From Platanthera guangdongensis (taxonomy: Eukaryota; Streptophyta; Magnoliopsida; Asparagales; Orchidaceae): DNA of 64,000 nt. The stretch is taken from contig CM077153.1 in the NCBI GenBank assembly GCA_039583875.1, positions 112,960,568 through 113,024,567 of the forward strand, given 5' to 3'. Of this stretch, positions 45,096 through 54,864 are shown piece by piece. A program made the translations under genes and the position numbers. How positions within the stretch are numbered: the stretch's first letter is position 1; each line of letters opens with the position of its first letter. The notes under the pieces were generated by a model. The model worked only from the letters and a program-made list of their open reading frames with translations, searched no databases and was not told where the DNA came from.

Positions 45096-45519
45096 TTTAC
45101 TGCTTTCTTTTTATCGTTTTCATCGCAAGCCATTCACATTCCGATGAGTGGCTAACCGTTCTCAGCACTCAGTATCGAAGAGCATTGGGACAGATAAAAT
45201 AACTTTAAATAATGAAAGGTCCTGTTTTTCTAATTAATTAAAAATTACTTAAGGTTTGCCTAGGGTTTACGAAGTGTAGGACCACATAATCGATGTCTGG
45301 GCTCTATTTCTGTAGTCCATATGCTAGCTAGCCGAGAGGGCATGCGTATGGGCCGATCGCCCCTGGGTAAAGAGAGCTCCGCACTAACCCTCGAGGGAGG
45401 AGGCACCCAAATTCTACCGGATTGGTTTCCCCACCCAATAGCGGGGTTCTTATCATAATACGGACATTAAGAGGAATCCTTCGTCGGACTAACGTTCGGT
45501 CGAATAGTCTTAGCGTTCA
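45096..45519 (+). repeat. S-type LTR, second segment
   Basis: Continues the S LTR after the Athila element (TTTACTGCTTTC). Matches 55247-55660 in reverse complement. Interrupted by element F at 45520, after GCGTTCA. Confidence 0.7.
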
Positions 45520-46218
45520 TGTTAACCCTTCAGTCTGCAACACCTACAAGATTCCAAGGTCACCTATTTCATTAATCGCGGACTCAATTTGGCAGTTCGC
45601 CTGGCCCGGCGATGCCTCAGCATAGTTCCAAGGTCCCTGGATTGTGATAGGCGGACTCGGTTTGGCAGTCCGCCAAGCTCGGCATAGCGGCGGCATTCAG
45701 CCATCCCAAGTATGATCCCCAGCGGCAGACTCAATGCTCTGTCTGCCCAGTTCGCCATGCCTTTGGATCTCTGGATTGATTCCACTTTGGCGGACGCAAT
45801 GCCCAGTCCGCCCACGCCGCCGTCCTCCAGTAGGATCGCGCCTAGAAGCAGTAGATGGAAGCTCCAGCCCGCGATCCAAGTTCGTCACTTTTGCGTGGAC
45901 TAGCGTGTTCTTTCTTTTTTGCTTCCCGTCACCGTTGCCCGGATCTCCTGTACCCCGGGCTGCCGGTTATTTTAGCCCTGCTCGTTTGGGCAGGCCATCA
46001 TCCTATAAATAGGGGGGAGGTGGTGCACCCATGGCACACTAACTCGAGTCCAGAGGCGCATTTAGTGAAAGCTGCGTACTCGGATCTCGGACCTTGCGGT
46101 CTCGAATCTGTCGTGATCACCCTTTTCCCTTGTTCCATTAATAAACGGTTGCTTACAGTTTCCTTCTCTCTTTTTCCCCTTTTTACCGGAATTTGAGGGC
46201 GCATTTTTTGCATCAACA
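45520..46218 (+). repeat. 5' LTR of element F
   Basis: About 699 bp, TGTTAACCC to GCATCAACA. TATA box TATAAATAG at 46004-46012. The hairpin found in the other LTRs is missing, apparently lost with part of the region after 46090. Confidence 0.7.
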
Positions 46219-46239
46219 TCAACACGCGACCTTCAGATC
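46219..46239 (+). promoter_or_regulatory. Primer-site motif, element F
   Basis: AACACGCGACCTTCAGATC, preceded by TC, directly after the LTR. Confidence 0.5.
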
Positions 46240-46268
46240 CAAACTATCGTTGAAACTCGCGGACCGAG

Positions 46269-46995
46269 ATGTTAGATCGCTGATCATCTCATTACAATGC
46301 CCGTTCAGGTCGCTCTAGCACCTCCGATGACCCGCGGGACGCGCTCGACCGATGCCGAAGAGAGGCCGAACAGTCCCGGAGAGAGATCGACTAGCGCCTC
46401 GACGCAATCAGCCAGGCCCTGGTCGCACTTACTCAGCGACTCGATCAGCCTAGAACGGCCTTCGCGGATGAGGCAGTCCGCCAAACCCCAACCCGCCAAG
46501 CGCCTGCTGCGACGCCACTGCCAGCCAGCACGTCCATCCATCCCGCAGTTCCACCGAGGCCGCAGACTGACGAGCTCGCTCCACTTATGGATTTTTTCCG
46601 AGTAGTAGCTAGAGAGGCTCCTTCCCGCAAACTTAACTTTACTAAGGATGACCAGGTCGAGCGGCCTCCTATGATTTCTACTGTAGCTCAAGCCGGGGAG
46701 TCCCCTTTTGTTGATAAGATCCGTCAGGAGCAGGCTCCTAATAACTTCAGAGAACCTCGCATCCCATTTTACACTAGAGAAACAGACCCGATCGCTCATC
46801 TACAAGCCTTTGAAGATGTTGTAGCAATGAGGTGCTTGTCAGATGGTTTGAAGTGCAAGTTCTTATTAACCACTTTCGATGACCAGGCGCGAGAATGGTT
46901 TCTTGAACTATATCCCAGATCCATCGCCAGTTTTGTCGAGCTACGCCAAGAGCTCCTGCTAAGGTTTTCCACTTCAAGGAAGAGGAAGAGTGGAC
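46269..46995 (+). pseudogene. Gag fragment of element F
   Basis: ATG 46269 lies 30 bp after the primer-site motif. Early stops: TGA at codon 5, and a TAG where T has CAG (DQRLDAIS). Then open from 46587: NNFREPRIPFYTRETDPIAH, LQAFEDVVAMRCLSDGLKC, AREWFLELYP, LLLRFSTSRKRK. This is the first half of the Gag core, closest to T. Cut at 46995 by the LTR of D. Non-functional. Confidence 0.75.
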
Positions 46996-47709
46996 TGTTA
47001 AGCCTAGAATCCGCGACCTGTTCGCGCAGCTTTCCAGACCGGGCGGCCTGTGCGGCTAGCCGCATTTTCAGATCAGCTCATCTAGTTATCACCGAAGCCG
47101 GGCGGTCTCCATGTCAGGCCGGCGCCAGCGCCGACCCTGCTCAGCGGCAAGGCCCAGGACCCAGACCATCAGCTCGCCAGGAGGAATCCGCCAGGCCGCG
47201 TGGCTTCCCGTCTTTCCGTTTTTCTGCTCATTTACTTCCCCTCACCACTTCCCGGTTCTCCTGTACCCCGGGTAGCGGGTAACTTTAGCCCTGCCCACTT
47301 GGGCAGGCCCCTAGGCCTATAAATATGGGGAGGGTGCACACCCCAAGACGCGATGACTTGTCTCCAGGAGATCTCTTGTTAAGAGTTGTGGTCTCAAGTC
47401 TAGTGTCTTGCGGCTTGCAGTCCGGCCGGCCTGTTCGGTTTCCTTTTTCTCTTCTTGTAACTGCTTCACTTTTAATAAGGAAAGCCCGTCGCAAGAGAGG
47501 CATTCAGGTCGCGACGGGCGAAGTCGGGTGTTGCCGTGGTTCACGGCTCGACTGTTCATTTTTCTCTCGTCCTCTTAGTAGATAACTGCTTGCATTCTGC
47601 CTCTTTCCCCTTCCTTCCTTCCCCCGTGCTCGAACCGTTAGCTAGTGGTGCTCGACCCCCTATCCGTTTTCGTGCATCGACAGTGAGGGCGCATTTTTTT
47701 GCATCAACA
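46996..47709 (+). repeat. 5' LTR of element D
   Basis: 714 bp, TGTTAAGCCTAG to GCATCAACA. TATA box TATAAATAT at 47318-47326. Hairpin stem GCCCGTCGC/GCGACGGGC at 47484-47492 and 47511-47519. Confidence 0.85.
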
Positions 47710-47731
47710 GTTAACACGCGGCCTTCAGATC
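47710..47731 (+). promoter_or_regulatory. Primer-site motif, element D
   Basis: GTTAACACGCGGCC then TTCAGATC, directly after the LTR; one base differs from the other copies. Confidence 0.5.
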
Positions 47732-47759
47732 CAGTCATTTTTTGAAGTCTGCGGACAGA

Positions 47760-48659
47760 ATGTCCGATCGCCAGACCGCTCAACCTGACCTTCAACCCAG
47801 CAAGGATCCTCTTTGGGAAGCAGTCGTGCGGTTAGCACAAGAAACTGACAAAATTTCTCATGTTGTCGGTTTGCAGTTCGCCGCGCTGTACGCCGTCTTG
47901 GGAGCTATTGTCAAGCGGCTAGACTCGCAGTCCGCACCAACACAGGTCTCCTCCATCAACTTGGCGCCCGCAGTGGAAAGTCCTCCTGTTAATCCACTTT
48001 CTTGTCCGCAAGGAGTACAAGCCTACCCGCGGCCCTATCCGCGCTCCTACGTGCAAAACCGCCCGGCATCCTACTCGCCTGTGCAGTCGGCAGCCCCTCT
48101 GAATGCTGAAAAACCAGGTCCTCAGTTCGTCGCTTATCCTCCTAATCACTTGAGGAAAATGCAAGATACTTCTGCTTCTGCTTCTGCGAAAAGGAAAAAG
48201 CACGTGTCAGTTTTATTCCAGGCAAAACAGCGTGAAAAGGAGACTCCCTCTCATTTCATCAGACGATTTCAGAAGGAGGTTCTTGAAGTTGGGGAAGCCA
48301 ATCCAGAAGTGTAAAAAATTGCACTAATTGAGGGATTAAAGGAAGGACCGTTCAAGTTCGAAGCCAGCCTCAGAAAATAAAAAACATATCAGGAGCTAAT
48401 CAGCCTTGCTGATCAGTACTCTCGTGCTGGGAGAGGCACTTTTGACCGTGTCATGAAAAGCAAAGCAAGTTCCAAGGAATCATTTCAGACTCTGTGCTAG
48501 AAATCCAGGGACTCTAATCAATATTGTGAATATCACAAAGGAAAGGGTCATTTGACGGAAGATTGTAAAGCTCTTAAGCAACTAGTGGAGTGGATGATGA
48601 AGCATGGAAAGTTTGGTGATGCCGTCCAAAGGGTCTTTACATCCCCCTCCGAAACCTGA
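47760..48659 (+). pseudogene. Gag of element D, internally deleted
   Basis: ATG 47760 (MSDRQTAQPDLQPSKDPLWE), 28 bp after the primer-site motif. One frame to 48659 with a TAA at 48312-48314 and further stops near 48377 and 48498. A proline-rich middle (PRPYPRSYVQNRPASYSP) joins directly to SASAKRKKHVSVLFQAKQRE, so the first half of the Gag core present in T, F and R is absent. The second half (FIRRFQKEVLEV, ALIEGLKEGPFKF) and the zinc-knuckle-like CEYHKGKGHLTEDC remain. The shared junction with C shows that the deletion predates both insertions. May rely on Gag supplied by relatives. Confidence 0.7.
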
Positions 48660-48879
48660 AAAGACAAAGGCATGCTGGACACCCTCTCCGGCTTGGAATA
48701 AATAGGCTAAAAGGGCCTCATCTTAAATCATGGAAGTAAACCCAAACGCGTTAGTTTGTTTTTATTACAATTCATTTCCTAAAGTTTCTATATCGAATAT
48801 GTTTTTAAATCATATCTCAAAACCTCATACTAACATCTTTTCAAGCGTTTCTCTTTTCTTAACAGCTTGAGAAATAGGG

Positions 48880-49130
48880 ATAACTGACTCCAAGAGACAT
48901 CATCGAGTTTAGCGTAAACCTCCCTTAGAACTGTTGTCATTAGCGTAACACCACGAAGATCACGTGTTGTGGGGAGATTTCGCACCTTGTAGTGGAGCTT
49001 GCAGGTTCTAGTGCGGTAGGAAACTGAATTTCAGATCCCGGCTAGTATCTGACCCCACCTATGCATTATGGAGGGACAGGGTGGGAGTTAAGCTCTACTA
49101 TGCCACTTTAAGGGATATCGTTAAAACTTT
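48880..49130 (+). other. Conserved non-coding block, element D
   Basis: Matches C and T in the same position. Includes CACCACGAAGATCACG, GGAGCTTGCAGGTTCTAG and GGAGGGACAGGGTGGGAG. Confidence 0.6.
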
Positions 49131-49738
49131 GATGATCGTGTGTGGAAAGCACTGCCGCGCGCACCTGCCCATCGATCATCTTAGTTTGTGACCATCGAAC
49201 ACTCTTTGGAACCCTCAAGCAGTGCCTGCAGGAGACCCACAACTGGTTGATCTTATAGGAAAGCAATGCTATACGCACCTGCCAGAAAGATCAACTTGGG
49301 TTGTACTCCAGGAAAGAGGGCGGTGAATCCCTCCCCTCTTTTTGAGTGGGCAGCTTTTGTGATCTTGCGTGGAAAGCACTGCCACGTGCACCTGCCTGCT
49401 TGGTCATCTAAGTCTGGAGTGGGTTGATTGCATAACTTTTGTGACCCTGTGAGGAAAGCAATGCTTCATGCACCTGCCCACTTGTTCACATTGGTTATGA
49501 ATCATTTCTTTTAGCAGACAAAGGTGTGGACTTAAAATTGGTGTTCGCTTAGTCCGCAAGCCTTCAATTTTCAATTCAGCTACACTTTTCTATGTTCTTC
49601 AGCTAATCCGCAGAGCTTGGATTATTCAGTCCGTCGAGCCTACTTGGGTGATGTGGGTTACAGTTTTCGCGACCCTGCGTGGAAAGCAATGGGCTTCGTG
49701 CGCACCTGCCGCTTGGTCGCTTAAGTCTGTAACCCATC
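49131..49738 (+). other. Array of five covarying hairpins, element D
   Basis: D1 49131-49180 (GATGATCG/CGATCATC), D2 49247-49294 (TTGATCTT/AAGATCAA), D3 49351-49416 (TGATC/GGTCA with one G-U pair, then GCG/TGC), D4 49426-49503 (CATAAC/GTTATG outer, TGTGA/TCACA inner), D5 49650-49738 (GGGTTACAG/CTGTAACCC outer, GCGACC/GGTCGC inner). Loops keep GGAAAGCA.TG and GCACCTGCC while stems change. Confidence 0.7.
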
Positions 49739-50601
49739 TTTCTCAGATCAAAAGAAAGATTTTCAATTCAGTTACAGACCGCGCGGTTTTATATGTCGGT
49801 TTATATTGTCCGGCTTCTATATACCTACATATTGGTTTGTTCTTTATATAATCGTGCAGTCGGCCGACCTATTTCTGGCTTAAATTGTTTGGCTTCCATG
49901 TGCTTATCTGCCGGCTTATTACTCATATACTCGTGAAGTTGGCCGACCTTTTTCTGGCTTAAATTATTTGGCTTCTATGTACCTATCCTCTCTCATGCAG
50001 TTTTGATCACTATTATTCGGTCGGCTTAATTGTCGACTAAGTATGATTAAGTATTTTTGGTTGCCGGCTTATGTTATCATATCAGAAGCCGCAGACCATT
50101 TCTCTATCCTTGTCTCTTTCATCATAAGCGCGATCTATATGAGAGTTCGCCCTGGCGGCAAACTTATACTTCATTGTTAAGGCTTTTCGGCGACTAAGGT
50201 TCTTAGTTGCGCGGCTTTCTGTTCATAGTTTATGTACAATTAAGATGCGGCTAATGGCATTTAATCTGTTAGCCGCACGGCTTGTGGTCGATGGGTATTC
50301 TAAAATAAGCCGCAGGAATATCTCTTTCTCTCTTGCGGGTGACTCCATGAAAGTCGCAGTATGGCTTCAGACCGGTTAATATGTTAACTATCTATTAAAT
50401 CGGAAGTTATACTGAGACCGCGCGGAGTTGAACAAGTAAGAAAAATGAGATGTAAAGTAAGAGACACGTCAAAGGTGAAGTTTTCCTTCATTTCTATACC
50501 TATTTCATTGAATGTTACAAAACGTTAATCGCGCGGTTTACAAAAAAAATACCGCCGATTTCCCAAAAATATCAAAATACAAGTAACAAATTAAAAAGTT
50601 C
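49739..50601. repeat. Degenerate repeats and aORF2 3' flank, element D
   Basis: No gene seen. At 49790-50000 there are two to three units of about 100 bp with GGCCGACCT, TTTCTGGCTTAAATT and TTTGGCTTCTATGT. From about 50100 to 50590 the sequence matches the aORF2 3' flank of A and R. Confidence 0.55.
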
Positions 50602-52398
50602 CTAAACGGCCGACTTGAGTTTTTTAGCCGCAGGAGAACCTGAATCACCGCCATCATCGATGTCGACAGAGGATTCAGAGTACCCGTTGCTGCTAGCCGC
50701 CAAGCTGTCTGAACCGCCAGAAGTCGCCGAATCTGTCCGCGCGGTCTCGGATTCTCGACCGCCGGACTCAGACGATGCGCCTCCGCTCCGGCTTCCCTCG
50801 CCACCCTTTTCCTCGTCGTCTTCCTCCTCTTCGTCGTCTTCCTCGCCGACCTTGCCTTTGCCCTTGATCGCCCTGTAGACGACAGCCACCTTCTTTTTCA
50901 TGGTGGGGTAAATGTCGGCACAGGTGAAGTCGGTGAAGCCGGCCGCCAAGCCACCAAGGTCTCGGAGGCGGTTAAGCGCTCCATCAATCCCCTGGATGAC
51001 CTGCGGGAAGACGTTGTCCTGGAAGGTGTGTTTGGCCGGGTCATACATTGCCTGCAAAAGAAGTAATGGTAAGACCGCGCGGTTTCATAATGCTAACCAC
51101 ACGAGTATCTGGTGACTACTTACCGCCTCCCTTTCTTTCAGTCGCATGTTTTCTTCTTCTATTTCCTCTAACCGCCTCTCCAGGCCGCTCTTTTCTTTCA
51201 TTAACTGCTTGTAGGCAAGGTCCATGAAGTGGCTTGTCACGAAGCTCCTTGCCCTGACTTGCGCGGCAAGCCGCGACTGGTCGTCTGCGGGAACTCGGCA
51301 CAGCGCCTTCAGGTTGCGCTTGCCGTACAGTGCAGCGCCAACCACGTTCACGTGGCGGGTTACTTCTTCCCTCCCCCAGTAATGGAGGGCGGTGGAGACC
51401 TTCACGGACTCGCCATCCGGACTCCACAACACAGTCGGGTTGCCATGGACGTCCTTCAGGACGCTGCCCATTCCCTTCAGCATAAACTCGCCGGAGGAGG
51501 CCGACTACTCCTCCACAGCCCGCGGCGGCTTGGCCCGCCTAGCTCGTTTCTCTCTTTGGGTGAGAGTCAGGCCGCCAGGCGTCAGCGGCTTGTTCTGCGG
51601 GACCGCCACAGCTGCTGCAAAGATAAAGTCAAAGTTAGTTTCCAGGCCGCGCGACTAAAAGTTCAATTCGGCTGGTTTGAAGCTTACTATCTTCCGCTTT
51701 AATTCCTTCTAAGGACGACAGCAGCGGGATGTAATGGTTTACATCAAGCCGCTCCCCCTTGAAGATGGTGTAGATTTCCTTCTCCACGCCGTCCAAGCCG
51801 CCGCTACCGATGGCGGCCTCTTCGCGGAATTGCGGGTTGACTGGCAGCAACCCCAGGTTTCCCTCGAAGATGAGAAACCGCTCCGAACAGTTGGCGATCT
51901 TGTTCGCCAAGTTGACGATCTTCAGCCCCCTGCAGCTGAAGTACAAGTGCCCCCGGAAGATCCTTGTCCCGGAGTCCGGGATAGACCTCACCGAGAAGCA
52001 TTCCCGAACAGCCTCATAGAGAATCGGACTCTTTCCGACCTTAAGTATGAGATGAAGCTGTATATAGCGGCTATCGAGTTTGGTGGCAGTTGTCCTGGCA
52101 CAACTCCATAATGGTCGAAGACCGCCACGACCTCCATCATGACCGGAAAGCGGAAACCGCAGTCAAAGTGGTCGATGGGGATGGCGATCTGATTTGCGTT
52201 GGATGTATTAATCCGCTCGTCCTGCAGCGGAAGCCGCGCGACTAGCGGGCTTCCTTGCATATGTTTCTCTACAAAATCGTCTAGCTCGTCTTTTGTAAGC
52301 CGACATTCTTTATGATATGCGGAGTGGAATGTGGAGGCCGCATCAGTCCTGACCGCAGAGGCCTTGTCAGACCGCAATGACTTGGACTTAGCCCGCAT
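50602..52398 (-). pseudogene. aORF2 of element D
   Basis: Exon 1 from ATG 52398 to 51688, with a frameshift near 52000 just after SERVRFSMRLF. Exon 2 51614-51124 with a TAG near 51505. Exon 3 51051-50602, open. Both introns keep GT donors and TTTGCAG acceptors at the same places and phases as the intact copy at 1803-3602. The tail has a Glu/Asp run and ends KKLKSAV, so the basic end motif persists. The first 40 codons and the promoter are duplicated at about 53006-53126. Disabled by the frameshift and stop. Confidence 0.75.
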
Positions 52399-53700
52399 CC
52401 TTTCTGTCTTGTGATGAAATCTCCGGAGTCGGCTCTATTTATAGAAAACCAGTGGAGGTACAGTACCCAACGTCAAATCGTGGCAAGCCATCAAGCCGCG
52501 TGACCTAAACCTGCAGGAAATACAAATCAGTGCAACGACTAAGCCGCAGTTTAGTTCGTTAGTCCGCACGGCTATATCCCTGCACTTAGAATAATTTCAT
52601 GGCAAATCATGTGGATATCAAACTTTCAAGCCGGCGTTCTGTTGGCCAGACTGCATGGTTACTTTCCTGTACTTGGATATTTCAGAACAAAACACATGTA
52701 TGGCGATCATAAAATACAAACCGCATACACCGCAAACATGTCGCAGCAGAGTAAAAATACAACAGTTTACAGCGACTAGATTGTCCAACATCCAGCATAA
52801 AAATATATTACAACATAATGTTCAATTCGTTCGCGAGGCTTAGATCGCTCAAGTCGCTCAACCTTACTTATCGCTGTCTAGTCTGTCTCGTACTATTCGC
52901 TCGACCTGTTCACCGGTTTGTACAATCGCAACGTACACCTGGCTAACCAGATTATGAAGTGAGTGCAGAGACTTATTCGCGCGACCTGCTCACCGGTTTG
53001 TACAATCGTCTAGCTCTTCTTTTGTAAGCCGACATTCTCTATGATCTGCGGAGTGGAATGCGGAGGCCGCATCCGTCCTGACAGTAGAGGCCTTGTCAGA
53101 CCGTAATGACTTGGACTTAGCACGCATCCTTTCTGTCTTGTGATGAAATCTCCGGAGTCGGCTCTATTTATAAAAAACCAGTGGAGGTACAGTACTCAAC
53201 GTCAAATCGCGGCTAGCCATCACGCCGCGCGACCTAAACCTACAGGAAATACATATCAGTGCAATGACTAAGCCATAGTTTAGTTCGTTAGTCCGCACGG
53301 CTATATCCCTGCACTTAGAATAATTTCATGGCAAATCATGTGGATATCAAACTTTCAAGCCGACGATCTGTTCGCCAGACCGCACGATTACTTTCCTGTA
53401 CTTGGATATTTCAAAACAAAACACATGTATGGTGATCATAAAATACAAACCGCATACACCGCAAACAGTTCACAGCAGAGTAAAAATACAACAGTTTACA
53501 GCGACCAGATTGTCCAACATCCAGCATAAAAATATATTACAACATAATGTTCAATTCGTTCGCGCGGCTTAGATCGCTCAAGTCGCTCAGCCTTGCTTAT
53601 CGCTGTCTAGTCTGTCTCATCCTATTCGCGCGAACTGTTCACCGGTTTGTACAATCGCAACGTACACCCGGCTAACCAGATTTAGAAGTGAGTGCAGAGA
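52278..53700. repeat. Tandem duplication of about 728 bp in element D
   Basis: 52278-53005 and 53006-53700 are near-identical. Each copy holds the first 40 codons of aORF2, its TATA box (52435-52443 in the first copy), the intergenic region and the end of aORF1. Joined at similar short sequences near ATCGTCTAGCTC. Confidence 0.8.
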
Positions 53701-54735
53701 CCGATGAACCCGCGCAGTGTCGCGTTCTACTCTCGCAAATGGGATCATTGGAATCGCCCGAACCCCAGCCTGCTTGAAACTGCGGCCTGCCCGGGCGCTG
53801 TGACCTCCAGTGGATTTAAAGTCTCACCAGAGGTCGGGCGGCCAGTAACCGGCAACTTTCCAGAAGGCGGCAGTGCAGGTCGCTGTTCTCCGTCGGTCTC
53901 CGCTGGCAAATCTTGGTCCTCGCCGTCCTCAAGATGTGGAATCTCTTCTCTGTCTCCTTCTAGCCGTCTGGCCATCAGCAAATACTTCTCTACCCTCTCC
54001 TACTCCAAGGTGGCCTGCATCTCTGCAATCTTCATCTCAGCGGCCTCCCGCGCGGTCTGCAGCCTGGCAGTCTTTTGCTCCGGCGCGGACTTCAACTTTT
54101 TGGTCTCCTGCTCCAGCGCGGACTACAACCTTGTGGTCTCTTGCTCCAGGATGGTTTGCAACCTTGGATCCTTTCTCGGCGGACTCTTGGGCAACCCACT
54201 TTTCTTTGTCTTTAACCCACAGGGCTTCGGTGTGCGCGCTCACAGCCGCATCCAGCGTGTCAACCTCCTTCTGGAAGTCGGCCATCTCTTTGTCGCGAAT
54301 ACTGGGCGGAGGTGGCGGCAGCATAGACAAAAGTGATGTCAAGTCCCTCGACTTCACCGCGGTCTCCGGTTCACCTGCAGAACATAAACCGCAGTCAGGT
54401 TCAGTCGGATAATTGCGACCTTCTTGGAAGTGAATCGGTAGGATAAGACCGCCGGTTTGATTTTTATCTCCTTCAGAGGTCGCGGTATGGTCTCTAAATA
54501 CTGGCCGCCTGAATCGTTCGGGATCTATCCTCTTTAGCTTTTCTTTCCATAGCCGCTCGGCTTCTTTAGCTCGGCCTTTCAGTTGAGCCATGGTCAGGAA
54601 AAAGCTGGCCGGCGGAATTAATATTATGTTCGCCCACTTCTTCCTTTACCGCAACTTGTAGAAGTTAACAATTCGCTTAAGTTAAATGTGTTTACCATGC
54701 AGCAAAGGAAGTGTGGTCGTCACCAGCTTCTGATT
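53587..54735 (-). pseudogene. aORF1 of element D, 5'-truncated and frameshifted
   Basis: Retains the basic segment TERLWKEKLKRIDPERLRRP-like (LWKEKLKRIDPERFRRP), the proline run before IRDKEMADFQKEV and part of the coiled coil, then shifts frame near 54040-54190. The C-terminal end with the stop is at 53587. Beyond 54735 similarity to the A copy stops abruptly. About two thirds of the N-terminal sequence is missing. A partial second copy of the end is part of the tandem duplication (52840-52980). Confidence 0.65.
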
Positions 54736-54864
54736 GATTAAAGCTCCAAAAATATTTACGGTCACGCGGCGACCTGGCAGTTTTATTTAAGTAGAAAAGC
54801 GGATTGTGATTTTTATTTAAGAAAACGGGGCGCGCGTATTTATTTATTTGGATATAAAAAGATG
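54736..54864. other. Unassigned spacer
   Basis: 129 bp between the truncation point of D and the S-type LTR. AT-rich with one CG-rich patch (GGGGCGCGCGT). I see no feature in it. Confidence 0.4.

Larger units (their letters stand above)
45520..46995 (+). mobile_element. Element F: 5' end of a Tat-like retrotransposon
   Basis: 5' LTR, primer-site motif and the first part of gag, then cut by element D at 46996. The LTR start TGTTAACCCTTCAGTC resembles that of T. No other part of F is in the window. Confidence 0.75.
46996..54735 (+). mobile_element. Element D: non-autonomous Tat-like retrotransposon, 3' truncated
   Basis: 5' LTR 46996-47709, primer-site motif, internally deleted gag (47760-48659), conserved block, five hairpins, antisense aORF2 (52398-50602), a 728-bp tandem duplication and the C-terminal part of antisense aORF1 (to about 54735). 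No pol. The rest of aORF1 and the 3' LTR are lost. Same plan as C. Confidence 0.8.

Noticed and set aside
46297..46605. Separate serine/arginine-rich protein
   Set aside because: Out-of-frame translation of the F gag start; the gag frame aligns with the T Gag.
54736..54864. Primer site and internal region of a reverse-oriented S element
   Set aside because: No TGG-type or other tRNA-like motif next to the LTR end; too short to assign.
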